Positions 50,669-59,601 of a stretch of DNA of 64,000 nucleotides are shown here, one piece after another (position 1 is the first letter of the stretch; every line of letters starts with the position of its first letter). This DNA is from Acidimicrobiia bacterium (GTDB lineage Bacteria; Actinomycetota; Acidimicrobiia; IMCC26256; PALSA-610). A model generated the notes under the pieces. That model made no database searches and was not told the DNA's origin. It saw only the letters and a list, made by a program, of their open reading frames with translations. The position numbers and the translations under genes were made by a program. The stretch covers positions 1,475,965 to 1,539,964 of the forward strand of contig BPGH01000001.1 in assembly GCA_026002935.1 (NCBI GenBank), written 5' to 3'.

Positions 50669-52117
50669 TCAGGTCGCGCAGTTCGAGGGCTTCGGGTCGT
50701 CGGCGTAGGCGGGGTTCGGGCACTTCGCGCCCGTCCCGTAGTCGCCCTCGAGGTCGACGACGTTGCCCTCGGTGCAGTTGTAGATCCCGTCGGTCGCGCC
50801 GACGTCGACCGTGCGGAACTGCCCGCCCTCCACGACGAGGAGCGCGAAGCAGTCGCTGGCGTCGCCCCGGGAGAGGTCCTGGGGGGCGTGCAGCCCGCCG
50901 CCCGACCACTCGGTGATCTCCCTGGCCTTCTCCCACACGCAGTCGCGCGTCAGCTCGACGCCGCACTCGTTCGCGGCCTTCGCGAACAGCAGCCACGACG
51001 ACAGGCCCTGCACGCCGAGGTACGCGATCTTGCCGCCCGGGTCGTACCGCTCGATCAGCTCGCGGTACTGCAACGTCGCCTCGTTGCCGGCGGCCTCCTC
51101 CTCGGTGAGGAACGGGTGGATCGCGGTGCGCACGTAGAGGCCGTCGGCGGCCTCGCCCGCGACCTCGGGGATCTGCGGGTCGTAGTGGTTCGCGTCGGCC
51201 ATCACCCACTCGAACGTGATGCCGAGGCCCGCGGCCTCGCTCAGCAGCTTCGAGAGGTTCGCGGGCTCCCCGACCCAGTACAGGCCGCGCACGCCCGCCG
51301 CCTTCATCGACTCGAGGAACGGGCGCCAGGTCTGCTCGCCGGTGGGGCTGTAGGAGTCCTCGTGGACGATCTCCCAGCCGAGCTGCTCCATCGCCTCCTT
51401 GTTGCGGCGGGCGACGACCTGGGTCGTCTCGAGCTGGCCGGCGAAGATCCCGACCGCCTGCACCGATTCGGGGTACTCCTCCTCGATCCAGCGCATGGCG
51501 CCGACGGCCTGCTGGTCGCCGGGGTTGGGGATCGGCTGGATCGCGAGGTCGGCGTCGGCCGCGGTCGCGGTGACGGCGTAGCCGTAGATGATCGGCAGGC
51601 CGCAGGCGAGGCGGTCGGCCTGGCCGGTGTCGTCGAACACCGCGCCGCCGCCCACGCTCATGAAGTCGCCCTCGTCGCACGCCTCGATCACGCGCTGCTG
51701 GAACTCGGTGAGCTTCGCGTCGCGCAGCTTCAGCTCGATGCGGCGGCCGTTGATGCCGCCGTGCTCGTTGCACCAGCTCGTGAACGCCTCGGCGGTGTCG
51801 AACATCTCCTGGTTGAGGCCGAGGCGGCCCGAGAAGCCGGGGTCGGAGAAGGTCGAGATCTGGATCGACTCGGCCGTCACGCCGGGGTCGGTGCCGGCCT
51901 CGAGGGTCTCGCCCTCGGGCGCCTCCCGGCAGATGACGCCCAGGTCCCCGAACGCGCCGTCGTCGAGGCCCGGCTCGCCGTCGCCGCCCCCCGTGTCGCC
52001 GGTGGACGCGGACGTGTCGGTCACGCCGCCCGCGTCGGTCGTCTCCTCGTCGCGCCCGCACCCTGCGAGCGCGACGGCCAGGACCGTCAGGATCGCGACC
52101 CCGCGCAGTCGCTGCAC
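50669..52117 (-). CDS. ABC-transporter substrate-binding lipoprotein (LivK-type, periplasmic-binding fold I)
   Basis: 482 residues. Lipoprotein signal MQRLRGVAILTVLAVALAGC, then an acidic low-complexity linker (25-65). The type I binding fold follows: ESIQISTFSDPGFSGRLGLN, WCNEHGGINGRRIELKLRDA, FMSVGGGAVFDDTGQADRLA and FEWVMADANHYDPQIPEVAG. It is larger than classical LivK. It starts the operon. Ligand unknown; location in the window suggests a carboxylate. Confidence 0.9.
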   Translation of the reverse strand: MQRLRGVAILTVLAVALAGCGRDEETTDAGGVTDTSASTGDTGGGDGEPGLDDGAFGDLGVICREAPEGETLEAGTDPGVTAESIQISTFSDPGFSGRLGLNQEMFDTAEAFTSWCNEHGGINGRRIELKLRDAKLTEFQQRVIEACDEGDFMSVGGGAVFDDTGQADRLACGLPIIYGYAVTATAADADLAIQPIPNPGDQQAVGAMRWIEEEYPESVQAVGIFAGQLETTQVVARRNKEAMEQLGWEIVHEDSYSPTGEQTWRPFLESMKAAGVRGLYWVGEPANLSKLLSEAAGLGITFEWVMADANHYDPQIPEVAGEAADGLYVRTAIHPFLTEEEAAGNEATLQYRELIERYDPGGKIAYLGVQGLSSWLLFAKAANECGVELTRDCVWEKAREITEWSGGGLHAPQDLSRGDASDCFALLVVEGGQFRTVDVGATDGIYNCTEGNVVDLEGDYGTGAKCPNPAYADDPKPSNCAT

Positions 52118-52253
52118 GCTCCACCCCCCGGATCGTGGACATCTGACGCCCCGTCAGGGGCGCGGCGTGCAACCTAGCCGCCGCGGGCCCGGCGCGCCCG
52201 TCACGGTGCGCCGGGCCCACCCGCCCCGCGGTGAGAACTGGGAACATGGCCGG

Positions 52254-52535
52254 GTGGACCTCGCGACCTTCCAGGCCTGCATGGTGGAGACGTACGGGGA
52301 GCGGGACCGCGCGCGGGGCACCGCGGCCACGGTCGCGTGGCTCGCGGAGGAGCTGGGGGAGCTCGCACGCGCCGTCCGCAAGGGGACGCGCGACGAGCAG
52401 CGCCACGAGCTCGGCGACGTGCTCGCCTGGCTCGCCTCGCTCGCCGCGCAGCTCGATCTCTCGCTCGCCGACGCGGCGCAGCGCTACGCCCACGGCTGCC
52501 CCCGGTGCCGCGCCCGGCCGTGCGCCTGCCCGTGA
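52254..52535 (+). CDS. MazG-like nucleotide pyrophosphohydrolase
   Basis: 93 residues from GTG 52254. Single MazG-like helical motif: TVAWLAEELGELARAVRKG and HELGDVLAWLASLAAQLDL supply the EExxE...ExxD metal ligands. The C-terminal CPRCRARPCACP adds a Cys cluster that could bind zinc and is odd for MazG. A house-cleaning or dNTP pyrophosphatase function is likely but unproven. The start is less certain (a longer version would begin upstream). Confidence 0.78.
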   Translation: MDLATFQACMVETYGERDRARGTAATVAWLAEELGELARAVRKGTRDEQRHELGDVLAWLASLAAQLDLSLADAAQRYAHGCPRCRARPCACP

Positions 52536-52591
52536 TCGCGGCGGCGGGCCCGCCGGTCCCGGCCGGCCCGGCCCGGGCAGGCCCGGCCCGG

Positions 52592-52597
52592 TAGCGT
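52592..52597 (+). promoter_or_regulatory. -10 box (TAGCGT) for the FAD oxidoreductase gene
   Basis: TAGCGT lies 7 bases before GTG 52605, without a Shine-Dalgarno sequence. Confidence 0.42.
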
Positions 52598-52604
52598 CAC
52601 GGCC

Positions 52605-54035
52605 GTGCACGTGGTCGTGGTCGGCGGCGGGATGGCCGGGCTCGCGACCGCCCTCGCCTGCGCCCGCGACGGCCACCGCGTCACGGTGCTCGAGCGGGAC
52701 GCGACGCCGATGCCGCCGAGCGCGGACGCCGCCTTCTCGTGGGAGCGGCGCGGCGCCCCGCAGGTGCGCCACTCCCACGCGTTCCTCGCCCGCCTGCGCA
52801 ACCTGCTCGCCGGGCGCGCCCCCGACGTGCTCGACGCGCTCCTCGCGGCGGGGGCGACCGAACTGCCCTTCACCGCGAACCTGCCCGAGACGCTGACCGA
52901 CCGCGAGCCGCGCCCGGGTGACGACGAGCTCGTCGCGCTGGCCTGCCGGCGCACGACGTTCGAGTGGGTGCTGCGCCGTCTCGTGCTCGCCGAGCCCGGC
53001 GTCGAGCTCGTCGACGGCGTGGCCGTCACCGGCCTGCGCGCCGCGCCGGCCGCGGCCGGCCCGCCGCGGGTGACGGGCACCGACGCGCTCGACGCCGACC
53101 TGGTGGTCGACGCGCGCGGCCCGCGCTCCACGTCCGACCCGTGGCTCGCGGCGATCGGGGCGCGGTCGAGCCCGGAGGAGCTGCACGAGAGCGGGATCGT
53201 GTACTTCTCGCGCTTCTACCGGCTCCTCGACGAGGCGGCGGCCCCGCCGCTCACCGGCCCGGCGGCCGCCGACCTCGGGTACCTCAAGTTCGCGGTGTTC
53301 GTGGGCGACAACGCGACGTTCTCCATCACCTACGCGCTCGACAGCCACGACGACGAGCTTCGGCGGCTGCTCGCCGACCCCGGTCCGTTCGAGGCCGCGG
53401 CGCTCGCGCTCGTGCCGACCGCGCCCTGGCGCGCCCCGGGCGTCTCCGAGCCGATCACCGGCGTGCACGTCATGGCGGGGCTGCGCAACCGGTACCGGCC
53501 GTTCGTCGCCGACGGCGCGCCCCTCGCGCTCGGCTTCGTGCCGGTCGGCGACGCGGCCGTGTGCACGAACCCGCTGTACGGCCGGGGGTGCTCCCTCGCG
53601 ATCGTGCACGGGTTCGGGCTGGCCGACACGCTGCGCGAGCACGGCGACGACCTCGACGGCTTCGCCCGCGCGTTCGCGGGCTTCACCGAGCGGGAGCTCG
53701 TGCCGTGGTTCCGGTCGGCCGTGTTCCAGGACGAGCAGGCCCGGTCGGGCGCCGCGGGCGGAGAGCTCCCGCCCGAGGACCCGCGCGCCTTCCAGCAGGC
53801 GGTGTTCCGCGACGGGCTCCTGCCCGCGATGCGCACCTCGCCGGTCGTGTTCCGGGCGTTCCTGCGCTGGTTCAACCTCCTCGCCACGCCCGAGGCGCTG
53901 GTGTCGGACCCGGAGGTCGTCGCCGAGGTGCTCGCGGCGTACCAGGACCGCGAGCACCGGCCCGCGCCGCCGCCGCTCGGCCCCGCCACCCGCTACGAGC
54001 TGCTCGCGCGGGTGCGCGGGGAGGCGCCGGCGTAG
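52605..54035 (+). CDS. FAD-dependent oxidoreductase (PHBH/geranylgeranyl-reductase-like)
   Basis: 476 residues. Rossmann motif VVVVGGGMAGLATALACARD at the N-terminus, ERRGAPQVRHSHAFL, DLVVDARGPRS, and the second FAD block GFVPVGDAAVCTNPLYGRGCSLAIVHGFGLAD (read as GDAAVCTNPLYGRG). It resembles the flavoprotein monooxygenase/halogenase superfamily. Substrate unknown. It has its own -10 box and is convergent with the E1 gene. Confidence 0.87.
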   Translation: MHVVVVGGGMAGLATALACARDGHRVTVLERDATPMPPSADAAFSWERRGAPQVRHSHAFLARLRNLLAGRAPDVLDALLAAGATELPFTANLPETLTDREPRPGDDELVALACRRTTFEWVLRRLVLAEPGVELVDGVAVTGLRAAPAAAGPPRVTGTDALDADLVVDARGPRSTSDPWLAAIGARSSPEELHESGIVYFSRFYRLLDEAAAPPLTGPAAADLGYLKFAVFVGDNATFSITYALDSHDDELRRLLADPGPFEAAALALVPTAPWRAPGVSEPITGVHVMAGLRNRYRPFVADGAPLALGFVPVGDAAVCTNPLYGRGCSLAIVHGFGLADTLREHGDDLDGFARAFAGFTERELVPWFRSAVFQDEQARSGAAGGELPPEDPRAFQQAVFRDGLLPAMRTSPVVFRAFLRWFNLLATPEALVSDPEVVAEVLAAYQDREHRPAPPPLGPATRYELLARVRGEAPA

Positions 54036-54084
54036 GAGCATCGTCGCGGGCGCCGGGGAGCGCGGATGCCGGCAGGGCGGGCCG

Positions 54085-56205
54085 TCAGTAGGCGAGCAGG
54101 GCCCGGAGGTCGCGGACGATGTCGGCGACCTGGGGCAGGATCGCCGCCTCGAGCGTCGGCTCGTACGCGCAGGGCGTGTCGGTCGCGGCGAGCCGCCACA
54201 CGGGTGCGTCGAGGTGCTCGAAGCACTCGTCGGCGACGAACGCCGCGACCTCGGCCCCGAAGCCGCACGTGAGCGTGTCCTCGTGCAGCACGAGCACCCG
54301 GCCCGTGCGCCGGACCGACTCCGCGACGATGTCGCGGTCCCAGGGCGCGATCGTGCGCAGGTCCACGATCTCGACCCCGGCGTCGTCGCCGAGCTCCTGG
54401 GCGGCGAGCAGCGCCCGGTGCACGGTCGCGCCCCAGGTCACCACCGTCACCCGGTCACCGCGGCGCACGTAGGTGCCCCGCCCGAAGGGCAGCATCCAGC
54501 CCGGTGGCGGCATCGGGTCGCGGTTGTGGCCCTGCCGGTACAGGTGCTTGTGCTCGCAGAAGAGCACCGGGTCCTCGGCGCGCAGCGCGGTGCGCAGCAG
54601 GCCGGCGGCGTCCCGGGCGCGCGACGGGAACGCGATCAGCAGCCCGGGGACGTGGGCGAAGATCGACTCGCCGCACTGGCTGTGCCAGATCGCGCCGCCG
54701 TGGAGGTAGCCGCCGATCGGGACGCGGACGACCATCGGGCACGTGAACGCGCCGTTCGAGCGCCAGCGCGTCGTGGCCGCCTCCGACTTGATCTGGTTCA
54801 TCGCCGGCCAGACGTAGTCGAAGAACTGGATCTCCGGGCAGGGGCGCAGGCCGCGGATCGCCTGCCCGACCGCGCGCCCGATGATGTTCGCCTCGGCGAG
54901 CGGCGTGTTGAAGCACCGCGCGTCGCCGAACCGCCGTTGCAGCCCGAACGTGATGCCGAACACGCCGCCCTTGCCCGGCACCTCGTCGAGCACCTCCGGA
55001 TCGGCGTCCGCGACGTCCTCGCCGAACACCCGGATGCGCTCGTCGCGCGCCATCTCCTCGTGCAGGGTGAGGCGGATCGCCTCGCCGAACGTGACGGGCT
55101 CGGCGCCGGGCGGCACGTCGGGCTCGCCGGGGTCGTCGACGACGGGCGGCGGTCCGGTCACGTGCGCGAGGACCGAGGCCGGGTCGGGCCGGCGCGCCGC
55201 GAGGGCCTGCTCGGCGGCGCGCCGCACCGTCTCCCTCGCATCCTCGCGCAACTCCTCGACGCCGTCGGGGGTCAGGACGCCCCACGCGACCAGCGTGTCG
55301 GCCAGGACCTTGATCGGATCGTGCTCGGCCTCGTCCGCGAGCTCCTCGGGGACGCGGTACTTCTTCTGGTCGTCGGAGAGCGAGTGCGAGTACGGGCGGG
55401 TGACGCGTGCGTGCACCAGGCACGGCCCCGCGCCGGCGCGCACGCGCGCGATCGCGTCGGCACCCTTGCGGCGCACCTCGAAGTAGTCGCGCCCGTCGAT
55501 CGTCACGACGTGCAGGCCGCGGATCCCGCGCACCATCTCCGAGATCGGTGCGGGGTGCTGGTCGGCCGAGCGCACCGAGATCGCGTAGCCGTTGTCGGCG
55601 ACGACGTACAGCACGGGCAGGTGGAGCCGGCACGCCGTGTTGAGCGATTCCCAGAACTCGCCCTCGGAGGTCGCGCCCTCGCCGAGCGACACGTACGTCA
55701 GCTCGTCGCCGTGCGCCGCGCACCCCGGCAGGTGCGGGCGGCGCGAGATGTAGCGCGCGGCCTCCGCGCAGCCGACGGCCGGGAGGCACTGGCTCCCGGT
55801 GCACGAGGTCTGCGAGACGATGTGCAGGTCGCGCGCGCCCCAGTGGCACGGCATCTGGCGGCCGCCCGACGCCGGGTCCTCGGCCGACCCGACCGCCTGC
55901 GCCAGGATCTCGAACGGGGTGACCCCGAGCGCGAGGACGAGCGCGCGGTCGCGGTAGTAGGGGAAGAACCAGTCGTACCCGGGGCGCAGCGATCGCGCGA
56001 GGCCGAGCAGCAGGGCCTCGTGCCCCGCGCCGGAGATCTGGAAGAAGACCTTCGACTGCTGGCGCAGGGCGATCTCGCGGTCGTCGAGAAAGCGGGAGAC
56101 GAGCGCGAGGCGGAGGTCCTCCACGGCCTCGGCCGCCGGGCCGTCGCACCCGCCGGCGCGCCCGGTGCGGTCGGTGCGCTCGGACGAGTGCTCCGCGCTG
56201 CGCAT
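54085..56205 (-). CDS. 2-oxoacid dehydrogenase E1 component, alpha-beta fusion (thiamine diphosphate dependent)
   Basis: 706 residues. The N-terminal half is the E1-alpha: SRFLDDREIALRQQSKVFFQ, LTYVSLGEGATSEGEFWESL and VADNGYAISV, the thiamine-diphosphate motif. The C-terminal half (from about 375) is E1-beta: VTFGEAIRLTLHEEMARDER, RVFGEDVADADPE, RCFNTPLAEANIIGRAVGQA and FFDYVWPAMNQIKSEAATTR. Branched-chain or acetoin-type E1 normally has two chains; here they are one. Start ATG 56205, with GGAGG five bases upstream. It decarboxylates a 2-oxoacid and acylates the lipoyl group of E2. The E2-like gene is divergent at 56294. Confidence 0.92.
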   Translation of the reverse strand: MRSAEHSSERTDRTGRAGGCDGPAAEAVEDLRLALVSRFLDDREIALRQQSKVFFQISGAGHEALLLGLARSLRPGYDWFFPYYRDRALVLALGVTPFEILAQAVGSAEDPASGGRQMPCHWGARDLHIVSQTSCTGSQCLPAVGCAEAARYISRRPHLPGCAAHGDELTYVSLGEGATSEGEFWESLNTACRLHLPVLYVVADNGYAISVRSADQHPAPISEMVRGIRGLHVVTIDGRDYFEVRRKGADAIARVRAGAGPCLVHARVTRPYSHSLSDDQKKYRVPEELADEAEHDPIKVLADTLVAWGVLTPDGVEELREDARETVRRAAEQALAARRPDPASVLAHVTGPPPVVDDPGEPDVPPGAEPVTFGEAIRLTLHEEMARDERIRVFGEDVADADPEVLDEVPGKGGVFGITFGLQRRFGDARCFNTPLAEANIIGRAVGQAIRGLRPCPEIQFFDYVWPAMNQIKSEAATTRWRSNGAFTCPMVVRVPIGGYLHGGAIWHSQCGESIFAHVPGLLIAFPSRARDAAGLLRTALRAEDPVLFCEHKHLYRQGHNRDPMPPPGWMLPFGRGTYVRRGDRVTVVTWGATVHRALLAAQELGDDAGVEIVDLRTIAPWDRDIVAESVRRTGRVLVLHEDTLTCGFGAEVAAFVADECFEHLDAPVWRLAATDTPCAYEPTLEAAILPQVADIVRDLRALLAY

Positions 56206-56293
56206 CGGCACCTCCGGTCGGCCGGGCGCCGCCGCGGTCGTCGGCCGCCGCGCCGTGCGCCGCCCCCGAATTTACGGCCTACCCTCGCGGTCC

Positions 56294-57187
56294 TTGACGC
56301 ACGACGAGCGCGTCCTGCCCTGGCGGCTGCGCCGCCCCCGGTCCGTCGCGCGGTTCCTCTCGCCGGCCGTGAGGCGGGAGGCCGCCGAGCGCGGCGTCGA
56401 TCCCGCCACCCTGTGGGGGAGCGGCGCGGGCGGGCGGGTGACGCGCGCCGACGTGCGCCGCGCCGGCGGCCCGGCCGGGCGCGGCGACGAGGTCGTGCCG
56501 TTCGGCACCGTGCGCCGCCGCGCCGCGGCGGCGCTGCTCGCGTCGAAGCGTACGGCGGCGCACGCGCTCGTGGTGACGGCCGCCGACTACTCGGCGGTCG
56601 AGGAGGTGCGCCGGACGGCGCGCGACGAGTGGCGGGCACGCGAAGGGTTCCCGCTCACCTACCTCCCGTTCGTCGCGCGCGCCGTCGTCGACGCCGTCGG
56701 CGAGTTCCCGCTCGTCAACGCGACCGTCCCCGACGGGGAGGAAGTGCTGGTCGTGCACCGGGACGTGCACCTCGGGATCGCGGTCGACCTCGACTTCGCC
56801 GGCCTGGTCGTACCCGTCGTGCGCGGCGCCGACGGCCTGCGGCTGCGCGCGATCGCCCGGGCGGTGCACGACCTCGCGGCCCGTGCCCGGTCGCGGCGCC
56901 TGTCGCCCGACGACCTCGCGGGCGGCACGTTCACGATCACGAACCCGGGTGCCGCGGGCACGTGGATCTCGTTCCCGGTCCTGAACCGGCCGCAGGTCGC
57001 GATCCTGGCGACCGACGGCGTGTCGAAGCGGGTGGTCGCGGACGGCCGCGGGCGCCTCGGCGTCGCGCCCGTCGGCCACCTGTGCCTCGCGTTCGACCAC
57101 CGGGTGCTCGACGGCGCGTACGCGGCCGGCTTCCTCGATCGGGTCCGGCGGATCGTCGAGGAACGGGACTGGTGGGCGGAGCTGTGA
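56294..57187 (+). CDS. 2-oxoacid dehydrogenase E2-like acyltransferase without a lipoyl domain
   Basis: 297 residues from TTG 56294, chosen because TACCCT lies 8 bases upstream; GTG 56165 is possible but overlaps the E1 start. A peripheral-subunit-binding domain occupies about 18-55 (FLSPAVRREAAERGVDPA, GSGAGGRVTRADVR). The catalytic acyltransferase domain follows: FGTVRRRAAAALLASKRTAA, GTFTITNPGAAGT and the active site FDHRVLDGAYAAGFL. The N-terminal lipoyl domain with its DKA lysine is missing. No lipoyl protein or E3 is in the window, so a separate lipoyl carrier is required. Confidence 0.85.
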   Translation: MTHDERVLPWRLRRPRSVARFLSPAVRREAAERGVDPATLWGSGAGGRVTRADVRRAGGPAGRGDEVVPFGTVRRRAAAALLASKRTAAHALVVTAADYSAVEEVRRTARDEWRAREGFPLTYLPFVARAVVDAVGEFPLVNATVPDGEEVLVVHRDVHLGIAVDLDFAGLVVPVVRGADGLRLRAIARAVHDLAARARSRRLSPDDLAGGTFTITNPGAAGTWISFPVLNRPQVAILATDGVSKRVVADGRGRLGVAPVGHLCLAFDHRVLDGAYAAGFLDRVRRIVEERDWWAEL

Positions 57188-57248
57188 GGCGACCCCGCGG
57201 CGCTGGCGGGGCGTGACAGCGCGATCGTGCGCGCGCGAGCCTGGGCGC

Positions 57249-57446
57249 GTGAAGGTGCGCATCGATCCCGACGTGTGCGTCGGGCACGGCCGCTGCTACG
57301 CGCTCGCGCCCGAGGTGTTCGGCGCCGACGACCACGGGCACGCCGTCGTCCTCGTCGAGCGGCCCGAGGGGGAGCAGGCCGACCGGGCGCGCGCCGCCGC
57401 GGCCAACTGCCCGGAGCGCGCGGTCGTCGTCGAAGACGACGCATGA
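57249..57446 (+). CDS. Ferredoxin, single-cluster (3Fe-4S type)
   Basis: 65 residues from GTG 57249. IDPDVCVGHGRCYALAPEVF and AANCPERAVVV give the CxxxxxC...CP pattern of a small [3Fe-4S] ferredoxin that donates electrons to P450s or other oxygenases. Its stop overlaps the start of the next SDR gene (ATGA). A second such ferredoxin is at 44177. Confidence 0.9.
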   Translation: MKVRIDPDVCVGHGRCYALAPEVFGADDHGHAVVLVERPEGEQADRARAAAANCPERAVVVEDDA

Positions 57447-58270
57447 GCGGCGACGTGCTCGGCTACGCGGGCAAGCGCGTGGTCGTGTCGGGCGCGGCGT
57501 CGGGGATGGGCGCCGCGACCGCGGAGCTGCTCGTCGGCCTCGGTGCGGAGGTCCACTCGCTCGACGTGCGGGCGCCGTCCGTCCCCGGCCTCGCGAGCCA
57601 CACCGACTGCGACCTGCGCGACCCCGGCCAGATCGACGCGGCCGTCGCGCGGATCGGCCGGGTCGTCAACATGCTGTTCAACTGCGCGGGCCTGCCGAAC
57701 ACGTTCCCCGACCTCGACGTGATGCTCGTCAACTTCTGCGGGCTCCGCCACCTGACCGAGCGGGTCGTGGAGCTCATGCCCGAGCACGCCGACTCGGCCG
57801 TCGTGAGCATCGCCTCGACCGCGGGCATCGGCTGGGTCCAGAACCTCGCGACGCTGATGCCGCTCGTCACCTCCGCCGACTTCGACGCGGCGAAGGCGTG
57901 GTGCGAGGAGGACCCCGCCCGCATCGCCAACGCGTACGGCACGTCCAAGGAGGCCATCAACGCCTACACGGCGTGGCGTTCGTCCACGCTCGCCCGGCGC
58001 GGCATCCGGATCAACTGCTGCAACCCGGGCCCGACGGACACGCCGATGATGGCGGAGTTCGAGAAGGCGATGGGCAAGCGTTACATGGACGAGTTCCCGG
58101 TGCCGCTCGGCCGCCACGCGCGGCCGGTCGAGCAGGCGTGGCCGCTCGTCTTCCTCAACAGCCCGCGCGCGTCGTTCGTGACGGGCGTCGCGCTCGACGC
58201 CGACGGCGGGTTCCTCGGCGGCCTCCTCACCGGCCAGATCGACCCGTCGGTCCTCGCGCCGCGGGGCTGA
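57443..58270 (+). CDS. SDR-family oxidoreductase
   Basis: 275 residues. VVVSGAASGMGAATAELLVG cofactor loop, NCAGLPNTFP, Ser in SIASTAGIGW and catalytic YGTSKEA. There is an insertion of about 25 residues between the Ser and Tyr motifs (TLMPLVTSADFDAAKAWCEE), seen in 3-alpha-hydroxysteroid dehydrogenase-like SDRs. It is coupled to the ferredoxin gene. Substrate inferred as a hydroxylated alicyclic or steroid. Confidence 0.88.
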   Translation: MSGDVLGYAGKRVVVSGAASGMGAATAELLVGLGAEVHSLDVRAPSVPGLASHTDCDLRDPGQIDAAVARIGRVVNMLFNCAGLPNTFPDLDVMLVNFCGLRHLTERVVELMPEHADSAVVSIASTAGIGWVQNLATLMPLVTSADFDAAKAWCEEDPARIANAYGTSKEAINAYTAWRSSTLARRGIRINCCNPGPTDTPMMAEFEKAMGKRYMDEFPVPLGRHARPVEQAWPLVFLNSPRASFVTGVALDADGGFLGGLLTGQIDPSVLAPRG

Positions 58271-58340
58271 GGACCGCCGCCCGCCCGGCCGCCACCGGCC
58301 CGTGCGCCGTCTCGACAGCCGGGAGCGCCCGCGGCAAAGA

Positions 58341-58354
58341 TGGAACACGTTCTA
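58341..58354. promoter_or_regulatory. KstR-like operator (TGGAACACGTTCTA)
   Basis: The 14-mer matches the published KstR consensus TnnAACnnGTTnnA at every fixed position; it is an inverted repeat (GAAC-AC-GTTC core). It ends 17 bp before ATG 58372, where a repressor would block transcription. A gene encoding KstR itself is not in the window. The site suggests derepression of the downstream acyl-CoA dehydrogenases by a steroid CoA-ester. Confidence 0.65.
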
Positions 58355-58371
58355 CGAACCGCGGAGGTCGC

Positions 58372-59550
58372 ATGTACGTCGGGCTGACCAAGGAGCAGGA
58401 GGCGCTGCGCGACGAGCTGCGCGCCTACTACGCGCGCCTGCTCACCCCCGAGGTCGAGGAGGACATCCGCAAGGGCGAGGGCATCGGCGAGGCCTCCAAG
58501 CGGATCTGGAAGCAGATGGCGGCCGACGGCTGGGCCGGCGTCGGCTGGCCGAAGGAGTGGGGCGGGCGCGGCCTCACGCCCATCGAGCAGTTCGTGTTCT
58601 TCGACGAGTCGATGCGCGCGGGCGCACCGGTGCCGATGCTCACGATCAACTCGGTCGCGCCGACGATCATGCGCTACGGCAGCGAGGAGCAGAAGCGCTT
58701 CTACATCCCGAAGATCCTCGCCGGCGAGATCCACTTCGCGATCGGGTACACGGAGCCCGACGCCGGGACCGACCTCGCTGCGCTCAAGACCGAGGCCGTG
58801 CGCGACGGCGACGAGTACGTGATCAACGGCCAGAAGATCTTCACGAGCCTCGCGACGGGCTCCGACTACGTGTGGCTCGCGGTGCGCACCAGCAAGGAGG
58901 CGAAGAAGCACAAGGGGATCTCGATCATCATCGTGCCCACCGACGTGCCCGGATTCTCCGCGGTGCCGATCGAGAACTTCGGCGGCCTCAACACCAACAT
59001 CACCTACTACAACGACGTGCGCGTGCCCGTGGGGAACCTGGTCGGCGAGGAGAACCAGGGCTGGCAGCTCATCACCAACCAGCTCAACCACGAGCGGGTG
59101 ACGCTGTGCTCGTCGGGGATCATCGAGCGGCTGCTCGACGACGTGCGCGCCTGGGCCCAGCAGACGACGCTCGCCGACGGTCGGCGCGTCATCGACCAGG
59201 AGTGGGTGCAGCTGAACCTCGCGCGCGTGCACGCGAAGCTCGAGTTCCTCCGGCTCGCGAACTGGCGCGTGGCGTGGCTCGCGCAGAGCGGCGCGCCGCT
59301 GAACCCGGCCGACGCGTCGACGATCAAGGTGTTCGGCACCGAGTTCTACATGGAGGCCGCCCGCCTGCTGATGGAGGTGATGGGCGACGCCGCGACCCTG
59401 CAGCTCGACTCGCCGGGCGCCGTGCTGCGCGGCCGGGTCGAGCGGCTCGTACGGTCGATGCACATCCTCACCTTCGGGGGCGGCACCAACGAGATGCAGC
59501 GGGACCTGATCGCGATCTTCGGGTTGAACATGCCGGGCAGCCCCCGCTGA
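58372..59550 (+). CDS. Acyl-CoA dehydrogenase, first of a pair
   Basis: 392 residues. VGWPKEWGGRGLTPIEQFVF, FAIGYTEPDAGTDLAALKTE, YVINGQKIFTSLATGSDYV, and the C-terminal TFGGGTNEMQRDLIAIFGLN. FadE group seen in cholesterol side-chain degradation, where two different chains form an alpha2-beta2 enzyme. It is preceded by the KstR-like box and followed after 51 bp by a second, shorter acyl-CoA dehydrogenase. Together they probably form a heteromeric dehydrogenase for a bulky acyl-CoA. GGAGG precedes ATG 58372. Confidence 0.92.
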   Translation: MYVGLTKEQEALRDELRAYYARLLTPEVEEDIRKGEGIGEASKRIWKQMAADGWAGVGWPKEWGGRGLTPIEQFVFFDESMRAGAPVPMLTINSVAPTIMRYGSEEQKRFYIPKILAGEIHFAIGYTEPDAGTDLAALKTEAVRDGDEYVINGQKIFTSLATGSDYVWLAVRTSKEAKKHKGISIIIVPTDVPGFSAVPIENFGGLNTNITYYNDVRVPVGNLVGEENQGWQLITNQLNHERVTLCSSGIIERLLDDVRAWAQQTTLADGRRVIDQEWVQLNLARVHAKLEFLRLANWRVAWLAQSGAPLNPADASTIKVFGTEFYMEAARLLMEVMGDAATLQLDSPGAVLRGRVERLVRSMHILTFGGGTNEMQRDLIAIFGLNMPGSPR

Positions 59551-59601
59551 CCGCCCCGCCCGGCCGACCACCTCCCCACCGCGACGCGCCGAGGAGCGAC
59601 G

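Noticed and set aside
56290..56300. TTGACG as a -35 element upstream of the E2-like gene
   Set aside because: No -10 box follows at the proper distance. The TTG fits better as a start codon behind TACCCT.
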